From the NCBI RefSeq assembly GCF_003234265.2, contig NZ_CP126256.1, positions 992,001 to 1,056,000 on the forward strand: a DNA stretch of 64,000 nt, in the 5' to 3' direction. Each line of letters begins with the position of its first letter. The stretch's first letter is position 1. This DNA is from Curtobacterium sp. MCSS17_015. GTDB taxonomy: Bacteria; Actinomycetota; Actinomycetes; Actinomycetales; Microbacteriaceae. Under the pieces are notes generated by a model. The model had not been told where the DNA came from. It saw nothing but the letters and a program-made list of their open reading frames with translations, and ran no database searches. Shown piece by piece: positions 37,960 to 46,640 of this stretch. The position numbers were made by a program, and so were the translations under genes.

Positions 37960-38826
37960 TTACTGGCCCGAGGCGCCGTTCGCCTCGACGAAGGCGGCGA
38001 ACGCCTGCGCGTCGGCCCACGAGTTCGTGCCCTGGCCGTTGTACTGCTTCCCGTTGACGATGACCGTCGGTGTGCCGGTCAGCTTCGGCAGGTCCGAGTT
38101 CGGCAGCGGCTCGGTGAGCGCCCGGTTCGTGGCGTCCGCGACCCAGCCGGCGAACTCCTGGTCGGTGATGCACGACTCGACCTTCGCGTTCGTCGCGCCG
38201 GCCTCCTTCGCGATGTCGGCCAGCTCGTCGTTGCTGAGCCCGCGGGTGTTCTCCGACGGCTGGTTCTCGTAGAACGCGCTGTTGACGTCGAGGAAGGCCT
38301 CGGGGTCGTAGTTCGCGACGCAGGCGGCGGCGGCAGCCGAGCGGGTGGAGTACTTCGAGCCGAGCGACGCGCGGTCGAGCAGGTTGAACGGGCGCACCTC
38401 GAGCGTGGCGGTGCCGTCCTGGACCCACTGCTTGATCTGGTCCATGTTGCCGGTCTCGAACTGGTTGCAGATCGGGCACATGTAGTCCTCGTACACGGTG
38501 ATGTTCGTGACCGAGTCGTCCTGCTTCGTCGGTGTCGGCTCCCCGCCCTCGGGGATGGCCTTCGTCTCGACGGGGACGATCTTGCCGCTCTCACCGGTCA
38601 GGACGATGCCGTCACTCGCCATGTTCTTCGGTCCGGGCCCGACGGGCTGGATCGAGTTGGCGATCACCAGCACGACGACCGCGACGAGCGCGAGCGACCC
38701 GACGATGATCCCGCTGATCGTGAGCGTCTTGTTCCGACGCCGACGGGCCTGCTCCTTCTGGCGGGCCTCGCGGGCACGCTCGCGCGCAGCGTTCCGGCGC
38801 GCCTTCTTGCTCTCGTTGTCGCTCAT
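37960..38826 (-). CDS. DsbA-family thiol oxidoreductase, membrane anchored
   Basis: 288 aa from ATG at 38826. A highly basic cytoplasmic N-terminus (SKKARRNAARERAREARQ) and one helix (LTISGIIVGSLALVAVVVLVI) precede an extracytoplasmic thioredoxin-like domain. It has CPIC (VYEDYMCPICNQFE) and the cis-Pro GTPTVIV. The helical insertion contains an additional Cys pair (ACVANYD, VESCITD). It oxidises or shuffles disulfides in exported proteins. The VKOR gene immediately upstream on the same strand is its likely re-oxidising partner. Confidence 0.9.
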   Translation of the reverse strand: MSDNESKKARRNAARERAREARQKEQARRRRNKTLTISGIIVGSLALVAVVVLVIANSIQPVGPGPKNMASDGIVLTGESGKIVPVETKAIPEGGEPTPTKQDDSVTNITVYEDYMCPICNQFETGNMDQIKQWVQDGTATLEVRPFNLLDRASLGSKYSTRSAAAAACVANYDPEAFLDVNSAFYENQPSENTRGLSNDELADIAKEAGATNAKVESCITDQEFAGWVADATNRALTEPLPNSDLPKLTGTPTVIVNGKQYNGQGTNSWADAQAFAAFVEANGASGQ

Positions 38827-38963
38827 CGGGAACGAGCGTAATGCCCGCGGGCAACACGATCGGGCCGCTGTGCTGGGAAGCACCCAGGAATCCGGTGACG
38901 CGTCACCGGCGTTGTCGGCGGACGGTCACGACCGCCGGGGTCGGACGGGGCACCGACCCGGGC

Positions 38964-39569
38964 TCAGAGCGTGGTCAGGACCGTCGGGAACGTGACGAGG
39001 ATCACCACGATGATGAACAGGTAGTTCGCCAGCGGGAACGCCCAGCAGAACGGCAGCAGTGCTCTGCCGACGCGGCGGGCGCCGGCACCGAAGGGCAGGT
39101 TCCCCTTCGCCAGGTTCCAGATCGTGAACACCCAGAACATCGGGATGGTCATCGCCCACACGAGCATGCACCAGGGGCACAGGTACCCGATGAACCACAC
39201 GGTCTGGGTGAAGAGCCACGTGACGAACACCCAGGCCAGGAGCAGCCCGGCGTTGAAGAGCGTCCAGAACCACTTCGTCCCGCGGAAGCCCGCCAGCAGC
39301 ACCGCGCCGACGGCGATCGGGGCGACGAAGCCCATGACGCCGAGCACCGGGTTGGGGAAGCCGAACAGGTGTCCCTGCGCGCTCGCCATGACGTTCGAGC
39401 AGTTCACGAAGGGGCTGACGTCACACGACAGCACGGCCTGCGGGTTCTCGTACTTCTCGAACTCGTCGAGGACCAGCCGGAAGGCCGCGTAGAGCCCGAC
39501 CACACCGGTGACGAGCAGCAGGATCGCGACGGCGACGGGGCGGCGGGGAGCGACAGGCGTGGAACTCAC
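38964..39569 (-). CDS. Vitamin K epoxide reductase (VKOR) family protein
   Basis: 201 aa from GTG at 39569. Helices are PVAVAILLLVTGVVGLYAAF, NPVLGVMGFVAPIAVGAVLL, TLFNAGLLLAWVFVTWLF and others. The VKOR active-site motif is CPWC (GYLCPWCMLVWAM). Cysteines of the first loop are in LSCDVSPFVNCSNVM. It passes electrons from a DsbA-type partner to quinone. It lies directly upstream of the DsbA-like gene, forming a disulfide-generating pair, as seen for mycobacterial VKOR and DsbA. Confidence 0.92.
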   Translation of the reverse strand: MSSTPVAPRRPVAVAILLLVTGVVGLYAAFRLVLDEFEKYENPQAVLSCDVSPFVNCSNVMASAQGHLFGFPNPVLGVMGFVAPIAVGAVLLAGFRGTKWFWTLFNAGLLLAWVFVTWLFTQTVWFIGYLCPWCMLVWAMTIPMFWVFTIWNLAKGNLPFGAGARRVGRALLPFCWAFPLANYLFIIVVILVTFPTVLTTL

Positions 39570-39893
39570 GGCGTCATCTTCGCACGGGGCTCCCGACGTT
39601 CTCCGTGACCGCGTGCGATGATGGGGGAGTCACCCGGCCGATCCGGGCGACGACGAGAACTTGCCGGGCCACCGCCCGGACGTGATGGTGCTGTGAGAGA
39701 GCACCGTGACCGGACGACGCGTCACCTCCGACGCCGAGCCGCCGTGAGCCGGGTGCCCACGACGACGGACGCGGAGACGACGGACCGGTCACGCAACAGC
39801 AGCGAGCGCGGGGGCGGAGTCGCCGCCCGCACCGAAACGAGAGAATTCCCGCCACCCTCCGGGTGCGTGCGGGGTCGAGGAGTGCACCAGTCC
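39570..39893 (+). other. Gene-free 324-bp leader of rne
   Basis: No convincing gene on either strand. It holds two predicted hairpins on the plus strand: CCGGGC-CACC-GCCCGG (39664-39679) and GGTGCT-GTGAGAG-AGCACC (39687-39705). A promoter was not identified with confidence. The length and structure are consistent with a long 5-prime UTR, as in E. coli rne, where the UTR mediates autoregulation; whether that applies here is inference. Confidence 0.45.
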
Positions 39894-42800
39894 ATGGTGG
39901 ATCAGAACGAGAACCAGAACCAGAACACCGACGACGCGCCGAAGCGCCGGACCCGCCTCTTCGGCGGCCGCCGCGCCCGGTCCGGCGGCCTGGAGGCCCA
40001 CGAGCCGTCCGACACGTCGACGGACGCGGTCGAGACGGTCAGCTCGGACGACGAGCCGGATGTCGCCGGGTCGGTCGACGTGACCGAGACGGTCAACGTC
40101 GCCGAGACGGTCAACGTCGCCGAGACCGTCGACGTCGCCGAGACGGTCGACGTCGTGGACGGCGTGGACGTCGTCGACACCGCCGACGTGACGGACACGG
40201 CCGAGGCGGACGTCGAGCAGACGTCCGAGGCCGACGAGCTCGTGCTCGACACCGCCACCGGTCCCGTGCCCGTCGCCGTGGACACGACCTCGGGTGCGGG
40301 CACCGCGCCCGAGGACGTCAGCACCCGCACCGGAGACGCCACCGTCGCGGACACGGCCGGCACCGCCGCGCAGGCCGGTACCGCAACGCCGACCGGCACC
40401 GCTGCGCAGGACGAGACGGCCGCGCAGGACGAGACCGCGGGCCAGGACGTGACGGCCGGCCAGGACGACACGGCGGCCGGCCCGGACGAGTCCGGTGCCG
40501 CACCGACCGTCAGCGCGGCGGACGCGAGCGACGAGGCGGACGCGGAGCGGGCCTCCCGTCCGGCCCGGACCGGCGAGACCGCCGAGCCGACCCCCGCCGA
40601 GCCGTTCGTCCCGAAGGCCACGAGCACGCTCAGCCTGATCTTCCACGCCCCGGTGCTGCCCGACCTGCCGGCCCGCCCTGAGCGCGACCGCTCCGGCCGC
40701 GACCGGTACGAGCGCAGTGAGCGTCCGGAGCGTGGCGGCCGTGGTGACGGCTACGGCCGTGCGGACCGTTTCGACCGCGACGACCGCGACGACCGTCCGG
40801 AGCGCAGCGAGCGCGCCGACCGGACCGATCGCTGGGACGACGAGGACCGCGACGAGCAGGGTGGCGGCCGCCGCCGGACCCGCCGCCGGGGGAGCAGCAG
40901 CGACCGCGAGCAGGCCGAGCCGCGCCACCGCGAGCCGGAGCTCATCACCGAGCCGCAGCGCATCAAGGGTTCGACGCGCCTCGAGGCGAAGAAGCAGCGC
41001 CGCCGGGACGGGCGTGACGCCGGGCGTCGCCGTCAGGTCGTCACCGAGGACGAGTTCCTCGCCCGCCGCGAGAGCGTCGACCGCCAGATGATCGTCCGGT
41101 CGAGTTCCTCCACGATCGAGATCGGCGTGCTCGAGGACAACGTCCTCGCGGAGCACTACGTCACCAAGTCGCAGAACGTCTCGCTCATCGGGAACGTCTA
41201 CCTCGGCAAGGTGCAGAACGTCCTGCCGTCGATGGAGGCCGCCTTCGTCGACATCGGCCGCGGCCGCAACGCCGTGCTCTACGCCGGCGAGGTCGACTGG
41301 AACTCGGTCGACACCAGCCACGGTCGTCGTATCGAGGCCGCCCTCAAGCCGGGCGACAAGGTCCTCGTGCAGGTCACGAAGGACCCGGTCGGCCACAAGG
41401 GCGCCCGCCTGACCAGCCAGGTGTCGCTGCCGGGCCGCTACCTGGTCTACGTGCCGAACGGCTCGATGAACGGCATCTCCCGCAAGCTGCCGGACACCGA
41501 GCGTGCCCGCCTCAAGAAGATCCTCAAGGAGGTCCTCCCGGAGCACGCCGGCGTCATCGTCCGCACGGCTGCCGAGGGCGCCACCGAGGACCAGCTCACC
41601 CGTGACGTGCAGCGCCTCACCAGCCAGTGGGAGGCCATCGAGAAGAAGGTGCAGAGCGGGCAGGCCCCGGTCATGCTGCACTCGGAGCCCGACCTGCTCG
41701 TCAAGATCGTCCGCGACGTCTTCAACGAGGACTTCACGAAGCTCATCATCGACGGCGAGTCCGCCCGCCAGACGATCGACGAGTACCTGACGGCCGTGGC
41801 GCCGGACCTCAAGGACCGCGTCGAGATCTACGACGGACCGGACTCGTTCGAGGAGTACCGGCTCAACGAGCAGATCGAGAAGGCCCTCGACCGCAAGGTG
41901 TGGCTGCCCTCCGGCGGTTCGCTCGTGATCGACCGCACCGAGGCCATGACGGTCGTCGACGTCAACACCGGCAAGTTCGTCGGCTCCGGGGGCAACCTCG
42001 AAGAGACGGTGACGAAGAACAACCTCGAGGCCGCCGAGGAGATCGTCCGCCAGCTCCGCCTGCGCGACATCGGCGGGATCATCGTCGTCGACTTCATCGA
42101 CATGGTCCTCGAGGAGAACCGGGACCTCGTGCTCCGCCGCCTCGTCGAGTGCCTGAGCCGGGACCGCACGAAGCACCAGGTGGCCGAGGTCACCTCGCTC
42201 GGCCTCGTGCAGATGACCCGCAAGAAGATCGGTGTCGGCCTGCGCGAGTCGCTCGACGAGGTCAACGCGAAGGTCAACGACAACAACGCCGATCCCGGTC
42301 CGAGCAAGGGCCGCCGCAAGGCCAGGGGCGGCAACGGGAACGGGAACGGCGGGGCCGCCAACGGCGGCAACGGCGGGTCCGAGCAGAAGTCGTCGGCGCA
42401 CCAGATCACGGACGACGTCAAGCACGCGCTCTCCCGGATCGCCGCGTCGACCATCGCGCACGAGGAGTCCGGCGAGCCCCTGACGGGGATCGCCACGACC
42501 GTGTCGCCGGTGTCGCCGGTGACGGTCGCCTCGCCGACGTCGCCGGTCGCCCCGGCGGCCGAGACGCCGAGTGAGTCCACCGGTGGGTCGAAGCGTCGTC
42601 GTCGTCGCGGGAGCCGGGCCGGTGACGCGCAGCAGGCGTCCACGCTCGAGACCCCCGCGGCCGAGGCCGTCCTGCCGGGCACGACGTCCAGCAGTGACAC
42701 GACCGCCGCGCAGCAGGCCGCTGCCGCACCCGAGGAGCAGCAGCCCGCTGCCGTCTCCGGCACCCGGGAACCCGCCATGCAGCAGCCCGTCACGCAGCAG

Positions 42801-43127
42801 CCGGTCGCAGCGGAGCCCGTCACGCCGGTCGTGCCGAAGGAACGCCCCGCCGGCCGTCGACGGGTCAGCTCCTCGGCTGCGATCACGCCGGCGGACACCA
42901 CGGTCGCCATCCTCGACATCCCGGTCGGCGTCGCGAAGCGCGAGCCGCGCCGGGTCAGCGAGGAGGCAGCGGAGTCCCTCCTCGACTCCGTCCTGCAAGC
43001 ACTCCCGGAGCCCAAGCAGCCCGGTCAGGGACGCTCGCGGTCGCGTCGCGTCTCCTCCGGCAGCATCAGTGCTCCGGCGAACCCCACCGGCACCGAGGAC
43101 GACGGCACCGTCATCGTCGGGCGGTGA
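39894..43127 (+). CDS. rne: Ribonuclease E/G
   Basis: 1077 aa from ATG at 39894, with GAGGAG at 39877-39882; a GTG at 39897 is an alternative. A long disordered N-terminal extension (~410 residues) has hexapeptide repeats and an Arg/Asp-rich stretch (RDRSGRDRYERSERPERG). The S1-like domain begins near QNVSLIGNVYLGKVQNVLPS. The catalytic core has VIDRTEAMTVVDVNTGKFVG and GGIIVVDFIDM, carrying the metal-binding Asp residues. The zinc-link CxxC expected after MTRKKIGVGL is absent. A Gly/Asn-rich linker and a disordered C-terminus of ~240 residues follow. It processes mRNA, rRNA and tRNA. Confidence 0.93.
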   Translation: MVDQNENQNQNTDDAPKRRTRLFGGRRARSGGLEAHEPSDTSTDAVETVSSDDEPDVAGSVDVTETVNVAETVNVAETVDVAETVDVVDGVDVVDTADVTDTAEADVEQTSEADELVLDTATGPVPVAVDTTSGAGTAPEDVSTRTGDATVADTAGTAAQAGTATPTGTAAQDETAAQDETAGQDVTAGQDDTAAGPDESGAAPTVSAADASDEADAERASRPARTGETAEPTPAEPFVPKATSTLSLIFHAPVLPDLPARPERDRSGRDRYERSERPERGGRGDGYGRADRFDRDDRDDRPERSERADRTDRWDDEDRDEQGGGRRRTRRRGSSSDREQAEPRHREPELITEPQRIKGSTRLEAKKQRRRDGRDAGRRRQVVTEDEFLARRESVDRQMIVRSSSSTIEIGVLEDNVLAEHYVTKSQNVSLIGNVYLGKVQNVLPSMEAAFVDIGRGRNAVLYAGEVDWNSVDTSHGRRIEAALKPGDKVLVQVTKDPVGHKGARLTSQVSLPGRYLVYVPNGSMNGISRKLPDTERARLKKILKEVLPEHAGVIVRTAAEGATEDQLTRDVQRLTSQWEAIEKKVQSGQAPVMLHSEPDLLVKIVRDVFNEDFTKLIIDGESARQTIDEYLTAVAPDLKDRVEIYDGPDSFEEYRLNEQIEKALDRKVWLPSGGSLVIDRTEAMTVVDVNTGKFVGSGGNLEETVTKNNLEAAEEIVRQLRLRDIGGIIVVDFIDMVLEENRDLVLRRLVECLSRDRTKHQVAEVTSLGLVQMTRKKIGVGLRESLDEVNAKVNDNNADPGPSKGRRKARGGNGNGNGGAANGGNGGSEQKSSAHQITDDVKHALSRIAASTIAHEESGEPLTGIATTVSPVSPVTVASPTSPVAPAAETPSESTGGSKRRRRRGSRAGDAQQASTLETPAAEAVLPGTTSSSDTTAAQQAAAAPEEQQPAAVSGTREPAMQQPVTQQPVAAEPVTPVVPKERPAGRRRVSSSAAITPADTTVAILDIPVGVAKREPRRVSEEAAESLLDSVLQALPEPKQPGQGRSRSRRVSSGSISAPANPTGTEDDGTVIVGR
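40074..40148 (+). repeat. 18-bp tandem repeat in rne (VNVAET hexapeptide)
   Basis: About four imperfect 18-bp units, GTCAACGTCGCCGAGACG type, encode successive VNVAET/VDVAET hexapeptides in the disordered N-terminal region. A degenerate copy continues through VDGVDVVDTADV. Copy number changes would preserve the frame. Confidence 0.8.
40402..40476 (+). repeat. Second 18-bp tandem repeat in rne (AAQDET hexapeptide)
   Basis: Units encode AAQDET-AAQDET-AGQDVT-AGQDDT, a second hexapeptide repeat unrelated in sequence to the first. Both lie in the non-catalytic extension. Confidence 0.78.
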
Positions 43128-43128
43128 C

Positions 43129-43785
43129 GTGACCGACGAGCGCCGTCCGGGTGGTCACGGTCCCGTGCCGGACCGTGACCGCCAGGACGGCGGCTGGACC
43201 GCCGTGCCCCCGCGCGCCCCGCAGCCGGCAGGGACGTACACCGGGTACCGGACGCCGGTCGTCGTGCCAGGAGCCTCCTCGCTGGCCACGACGGGCGCGG
43301 CCCTCACGGTCGTGAGCGTCGTCGTGGTGGAGTTCGTGGCGGGCCTGGTCGGCCTGATCGGGACGAGCACGATCGTCGGGCCCTTCCGGAACCACGGCGG
43401 GACCAGCCTGGTCGAGGCGTTCGTCCAGAACGTCTTCGTCGCACGCTTCCCGTTCCACCTGGCTGCCTTCCTCGTGCTGGCGTTCCTGGTGCCGGTCGTA
43501 CCCAGGGCTCCGTTGCCGGTGGTCCTGCTGCGCACCGTGCTCGCCGGTGCGGGCGGCACCCTCGCGCTCGCACTCGTGGGCGTCGCCACCGGGGCGTACG
43601 AAGCCGTCCGTCAGGGGACGCTCGGGCAGGGCATCGGCCGGCTGCTCGTCGACGTGGTGACCACGCCGGTGCAGATCGGGCTGCCGCTCACCCTCATGCT
43701 CCTCGGGTCGTCCACAGTGGCCTGGCTCTGGCTCGGACGAGCGCGCTCCCGACCGTCCCACCCGTCCGGGCCGCCGGAGGGCTGA
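43129..43785 (+). CDS. Four-helix membrane protein of unknown function
   Basis: 218 aa from GTG 2 nt after the rne stop. A Pro/Arg-rich N-terminus (ERRPGGHGPVPDRDRQDG) precedes four hydrophobic segments: LTVVSVVVVEFVAGLVGLIG, HLAAFLVLAFLVPVV, TVLAGAGGTLALALVGVAT and GLPLTLMLLGSSTVAWLWL. No family was recognised. Its near-contact with rne suggests co-transcription but not necessarily a shared role. Confidence 0.6.
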   Translation: MTDERRPGGHGPVPDRDRQDGGWTAVPPRAPQPAGTYTGYRTPVVVPGASSLATTGAALTVVSVVVVEFVAGLVGLIGTSTIVGPFRNHGGTSLVEAFVQNVFVARFPFHLAAFLVLAFLVPVVPRAPLPVVLLRTVLAGAGGTLALALVGVATGAYEAVRQGTLGQGIGRLLVDVVTTPVQIGLPLTLMLLGSSTVAWLWLGRARSRPSHPSGPPEG

Positions 43786-43900
43786 GGTCGGCGGTCGCGC
43801 CTCGACACGACGTGGCGCGCCGTCCTCCCGGCCCCGTCCCGGCGCACTGACGACGTGACCAGAGCCCGGGGGAGCGACCGATCGCGTCGCCGGAGCCGTC

Positions 43901-44170
43901 TCAGCGCCGTTTGTCGCGCTGTGGGACCCGCAGCCCGCTCGCGATGAGCCGCAGCACGAGCTCGCGACCGGTCACCGGCGAGGCCCCGGAGGCCACCAGC
44001 TCGGCGTACCGGGCCTGCGGCACGTCGTAGTGGTCGTGGTCGAACGCACGTCGTGGGACACCTGCCCGGTCGGCGAAGGCGTGGAGCTCGTCGTAGGATG
44101 AGTCACTGACCAGGTGTGACCAGAGCGTGTCGTGCGCGGGCCAGGCCGGAGGATCGATCAGCACGGTCAT
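43901..44170 (-). CDS. DUF4031 domain protein
   Basis: 89 aa starting MTVLIDPPAWPAHDTLWSHL. The following SYDELHAFADRAGVPRRAF, HDHYDVPQARYAELVASGA and PVTGRELVLRLIASGLR match the DUF4031 family. These are small soluble proteins of unknown function common in actinobacteria. It is divergent from the rplU promoter. Confidence 0.85.
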   Translation of the reverse strand: MTVLIDPPAWPAHDTLWSHLVSDSSYDELHAFADRAGVPRRAFDHDHYDVPQARYAELVASGASPVTGRELVLRLIASGLRVPQRDKRR

Positions 44171-44195
44171 CCCGCCATGGTACGTGTGTCGGCGT

Positions 44196-44224
44196 TTGAC
44201 CCACCTGGTCGGATCGAGTATTCT
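44196..44224 (+). promoter_or_regulatory. Sigma70-type promoter of rplU-rpmA
   Basis: TTGACC (44196-44201), a 17-bp spacer and TATTCT (44219-44224). The predicted start near 44231 gives a leader of ~150 nt before rplU, which contains the hairpin array at 44270-44321. Confidence 0.83.
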
Positions 44225-44269
44225 CGATCCCTGGTGTCAGCGGGCCGTTCTGCCTGCGTCGCCGATCCA

Positions 44270-44321
44270 CTCGGGGTGACCCGGGATCCGGGGTGACCCG
44301 GGCAGTCCGGGGCGACCCGGG
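44270..44321 (+). promoter_or_regulatory. Triple GNRA-hairpin array in rplU leader
   Basis: Three successive 16-nt units at 44270-44285, 44287-44302 and 44306-44321. Each folds into a 6-bp stem with a tetraloop: CTCGGG-GTGA-CCCGGG, TCCGGG-GTGA-CCCGGG and TCCGGG-GCGA-CCCGGG. All loops fit GNRA. The units differ at base-pair positions yet keep pairing (C-G, U-G or U-G, C-G). This looks like an RNA structure, perhaps an L21/L27 autoregulatory leader. Confidence 0.7.
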
Positions 44322-44382
44322 CGGATCGCGCAGAAGTGGGCACCCGAGACTTCCCTCAAGCAGAGTTACGTAAGGAATCCAC

Positions 44383-44691
44383 GTGGTTTACGCAGTAGTG
44401 CGCGCCGGCGGCCGTCAGGAGAAGGTCGAGGTCGGCTCGATCATCACCATCGACCGCATCAAGGCCGACGACAATGGCAACATCGACCTCGCGCCGGTGC
44501 TCCTCGTGGACGGGGACAAGATCACCTCCGCCGCGGCCGAGCTCGCGAACGTGACGGTCACCGCCGAGGTCCTGGCCGACCTCCGCGGCCCGAAGGTCAT
44601 CATCCAGAAGTTCAAGAACAAGACCGGTTACAAGAAGCGCCAGGGCTTCCGCGCGGACCTCACGCGCGTCAAGGTCACGAAGATCGCGTAA
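44383..44691 (+). CDS. rplU: 50S ribosomal protein L21
   Basis: 102 aa from GTG with AAGGAA upstream. [19 protein letters not shown], then ITIDRI and the C-terminal [19 protein letters not shown] are conserved in L21, which binds 23S rRNA. It forms the invariant rplU-rpmA-obgE cluster and follows an unusual structured leader. Confidence 0.97.
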   Translation: MVYAVVRAGGRQEKVEVGSIITIDRIKADDNGNIDLAPVLLVDGDKITSAAAELANVTVTAEVLADLRGPKVIIQKFKNKTGYKKRQGFRADLTRVKVTKIA

Positions 44692-44706
44692 GGCGGGAGC
44701 AGAGAC

Positions 44707-44958
44707 ATGGCACACAAGAAGGGTGCGAGTTCCACTCGCAACGGTCGCGACTCGAACGCACAGCGCCTCGGCGTGAAGCGCTTCGGTGGCGAGGTCGTCA
44801 ACGCCGGCGAGATCATCGTCCGCCAGCGTGGCACGCACTTCCACCCCGGCGCGAACGTCGGCCGCGGTGGCGACGACACGCTGTTCGCCCTCTCGGCCGG
44901 TTCGGTCGAGTTCGGCACCAAGGGTGGCCGCAAGGTCATCAACATCGTCAACGCGTAG
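44707..44958 (+). CDS. rpmA: 50S ribosomal protein L27
   Basis: 83 aa beginning [20 protein letters not shown] with L27-specific [20 protein letters not shown] and [21 protein letters not shown]27 reaches the peptidyl-transferase centre with its N-terminal tail. It begins with no processing extension of the Firmicute type. It is followed by a terminator before obgE. Confidence 0.97.
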   Translation: MAHKKGASSTRNGRDSNAQRLGVKRFGGEVVNAGEIIVRQRGTHFHPGANVGRGGDDTLFALSAGSVEFGTKGGRKVINIVNA

Positions 44959-44981
44959 TCGCTGACGAACGACATCAGCGG

Positions 44982-45008
44982 GAGGGGCAGGCCGTGTGCC
45001 TGCCCCTC
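44982..45008 (+). terminator. Terminator between rpmA and obgE
   Basis: An 11-bp perfect stem, GAGGGGCAGGC (44982-44992) with GCCTGCCCCTC (44998-45008), a 5-nt loop and a following TTCTGTATT. It probably reduces rather than abolishes read-through to obgE, whose start is only 36 bp downstream. Confidence 0.75.
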
Positions 45009-45043
45009 TTCTGTATTCCCCCACGACAACCAGGAGTGAACCC

Positions 45044-46627
45044 ATGGCGACGTTCGTCGACCGCGTGACCCTGCACCTGACGGCAGGCAACGGTGGCAAC
45101 GGCTGTGTGTCCGTCCGTCGCGAGAAGTTCAAGCCCCTCGCCGGGCCCGACGGTGGCAACGGCGGTGACGGCGGCGACATCGTGCTCGTCTCCGATCCGC
45201 AGGTCACCACACTCCTGGGCTACCACCGGTCGCCGCACCGCTCCAGCCGCAACGGGCAACCGGGCATGGGGGACCACCGCAGCGGTGTCAGCGGTGAGAC
45301 GCTCGAGCTCCCGGTCCCCGTCGGCACGGTCGTGTACGACGAGGACGGCGAGGTGCTCGCGGACCTCACCGAGCCGGGCATCCGCGTCGTCGTGGCCCCC
45401 GGTGGGCAGGGCGGGCTCGGCAACGCCGCGCTGGCGACCACGAAGCGCAAGGCCCCGGGGTTCGCGCTGCTCGGCACCGACGGCTGGAGCGGGGACGTCA
45501 GCCTCGAGCTGAAGACCATCGCCGACGTGGCCCTGGTCGGGTACCCGAGCGCGGGGAAGTCGTCGCTCATCGCCGCGATCTCGGCAGCGAAGCCGAAGAT
45601 CGCCGACTACCCGTTCACGACCCTCACGCCGAACCTCGGCGTCGTCGAGTCCGGCACGACCCGCTTCACCGTCGCCGACGTCCCCGGCCTCATCGAGGGC
45701 GCATCGGAGGGCAAGGGCCTCGGGCTCGAGTTCCTCCGGCACGTGGAGCGCTGCGAGGCACTCCTGCACGTCATCGACTGCGCGACGCTCGACGCCGGCC
45801 GCGACCCGGTGAGCGACCTCGACGTCATCCTCCGTGAGCTCGAGCAGTACCCGGTCCCCGAGGGACAGGTGCCGCTCCTCGAACGTCCGCAGCTCATCGC
45901 GCTCAACAAGATCGACGTGCCGGACGCCGCCGAACTCGCAGCCTTCGTGACCGCCGAGTTCGAGTCGCGCGGCTACCGCGTCTTCCCGATCTCGACCGCT
46001 TCGCACAAGGGCCTGCGCGAGTTGACGTTCGCCCTGGCCGACGTCGTCGAGCAGGCGCGGGCCGAACGTGCGGCCGAGCCCGAGGTCGAGCGCATCGTCA
46101 TCCGCCCGAAGGCCGTCGACGCGAAGCCGTTCACGGTGCGTGCCGAGGGCGGCGAGGAGCACCGCTTCTACCGCGTCCGCGGCGCGAAGCCGGAGCGCTG
46201 GGTCCAGCAGACCGACTTCACCAACGAAGAGGCGATCGGCTACCTGGCCGACCGCCTCGCGAAGCTCGGCGTCGAGGACGGCCTGTTCAAGGCCGGTGCC
46301 GTCGCCGGCTCGACCGTCGTGATCGGCGGTGAGGGCGGGATGGTCTTCGACTGGGAGCCCACGCTCACGTCCACCGCCGAGCTCATCACGAGCGCCCGCG
46401 GCACCGACGCCCGACTCGACCTCAACGCCCGTCCGACGCGCAACGAGCGTCGCGCGGACTACTTCGAGCGGATGGACGCCAAGGCCGCAGCCCGCGCCGA
46501 GCTCGAGCAGGAGCGCCGGGCCGGGCTCTGGGCGGACGACGACGCCGTCGACACGGACGCGACCCCGACCGGCGCCGACACGGCTGCTGCCGAGCCCCTC
46601 GAGCAGGCGGCCGGCGAGCGGGACTGA
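45044..46627 (+). CDS. obgE: Obg-family GTPase (ribosome assembly)
   Basis: 527 aa from ATG at 45044, AGGAG upstream. The Obg fold (1-160) is glycine rich: [18 protein letters not shown] and [16 protein letters not shown]. The GTPase domain has G1 [10 protein letters not shown]3 [16 protein letters not shown] and G4 NKID. A C-terminal OCT-like domain ([25 protein letters not shown]) is followed by a charged tail. It binds the 50S subunit and links ribosome maturation with ppGpp and cell-cycle control. Confidence 0.96.
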   Translation: MATFVDRVTLHLTAGNGGNGCVSVRREKFKPLAGPDGGNGGDGGDIVLVSDPQVTTLLGYHRSPHRSSRNGQPGMGDHRSGVSGETLELPVPVGTVVYDEDGEVLADLTEPGIRVVVAPGGQGGLGNAALATTKRKAPGFALLGTDGWSGDVSLELKTIADVALVGYPSAGKSSLIAAISAAKPKIADYPFTTLTPNLGVVESGTTRFTVADVPGLIEGASEGKGLGLEFLRHVERCEALLHVIDCATLDAGRDPVSDLDVILRELEQYPVPEGQVPLLERPQLIALNKIDVPDAAELAAFVTAEFESRGYRVFPISTASHKGLRELTFALADVVEQARAERAAEPEVERIVIRPKAVDAKPFTVRAEGGEEHRFYRVRGAKPERWVQQTDFTNEEAIGYLADRLAKLGVEDGLFKAGAVAGSTVVIGGEGGMVFDWEPTLTSTAELITSARGTDARLDLNARPTRNERRADYFERMDAKAAARAELEQERRAGLWADDDAVDTDATPTGADTAAAEPLEQAAGERD

Positions 46628-46640
46628 CCCGGGAGCGACC

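Noticed and set aside
39618..39893. N-terminal extension of RNase E from an ATG at 39618
   Set aside because: It would add ~92 residues of Arg-rich sequence with non-coding composition. GAGGAG ahead of 39894 supports the shorter protein.
39789..42998. A 1069-codon minus-strand frame opposite rne
   Set aside because: It mirrors RNase E coding sequence and its repeats, lacks a start with a ribosome binding site and shows no recognised domain.
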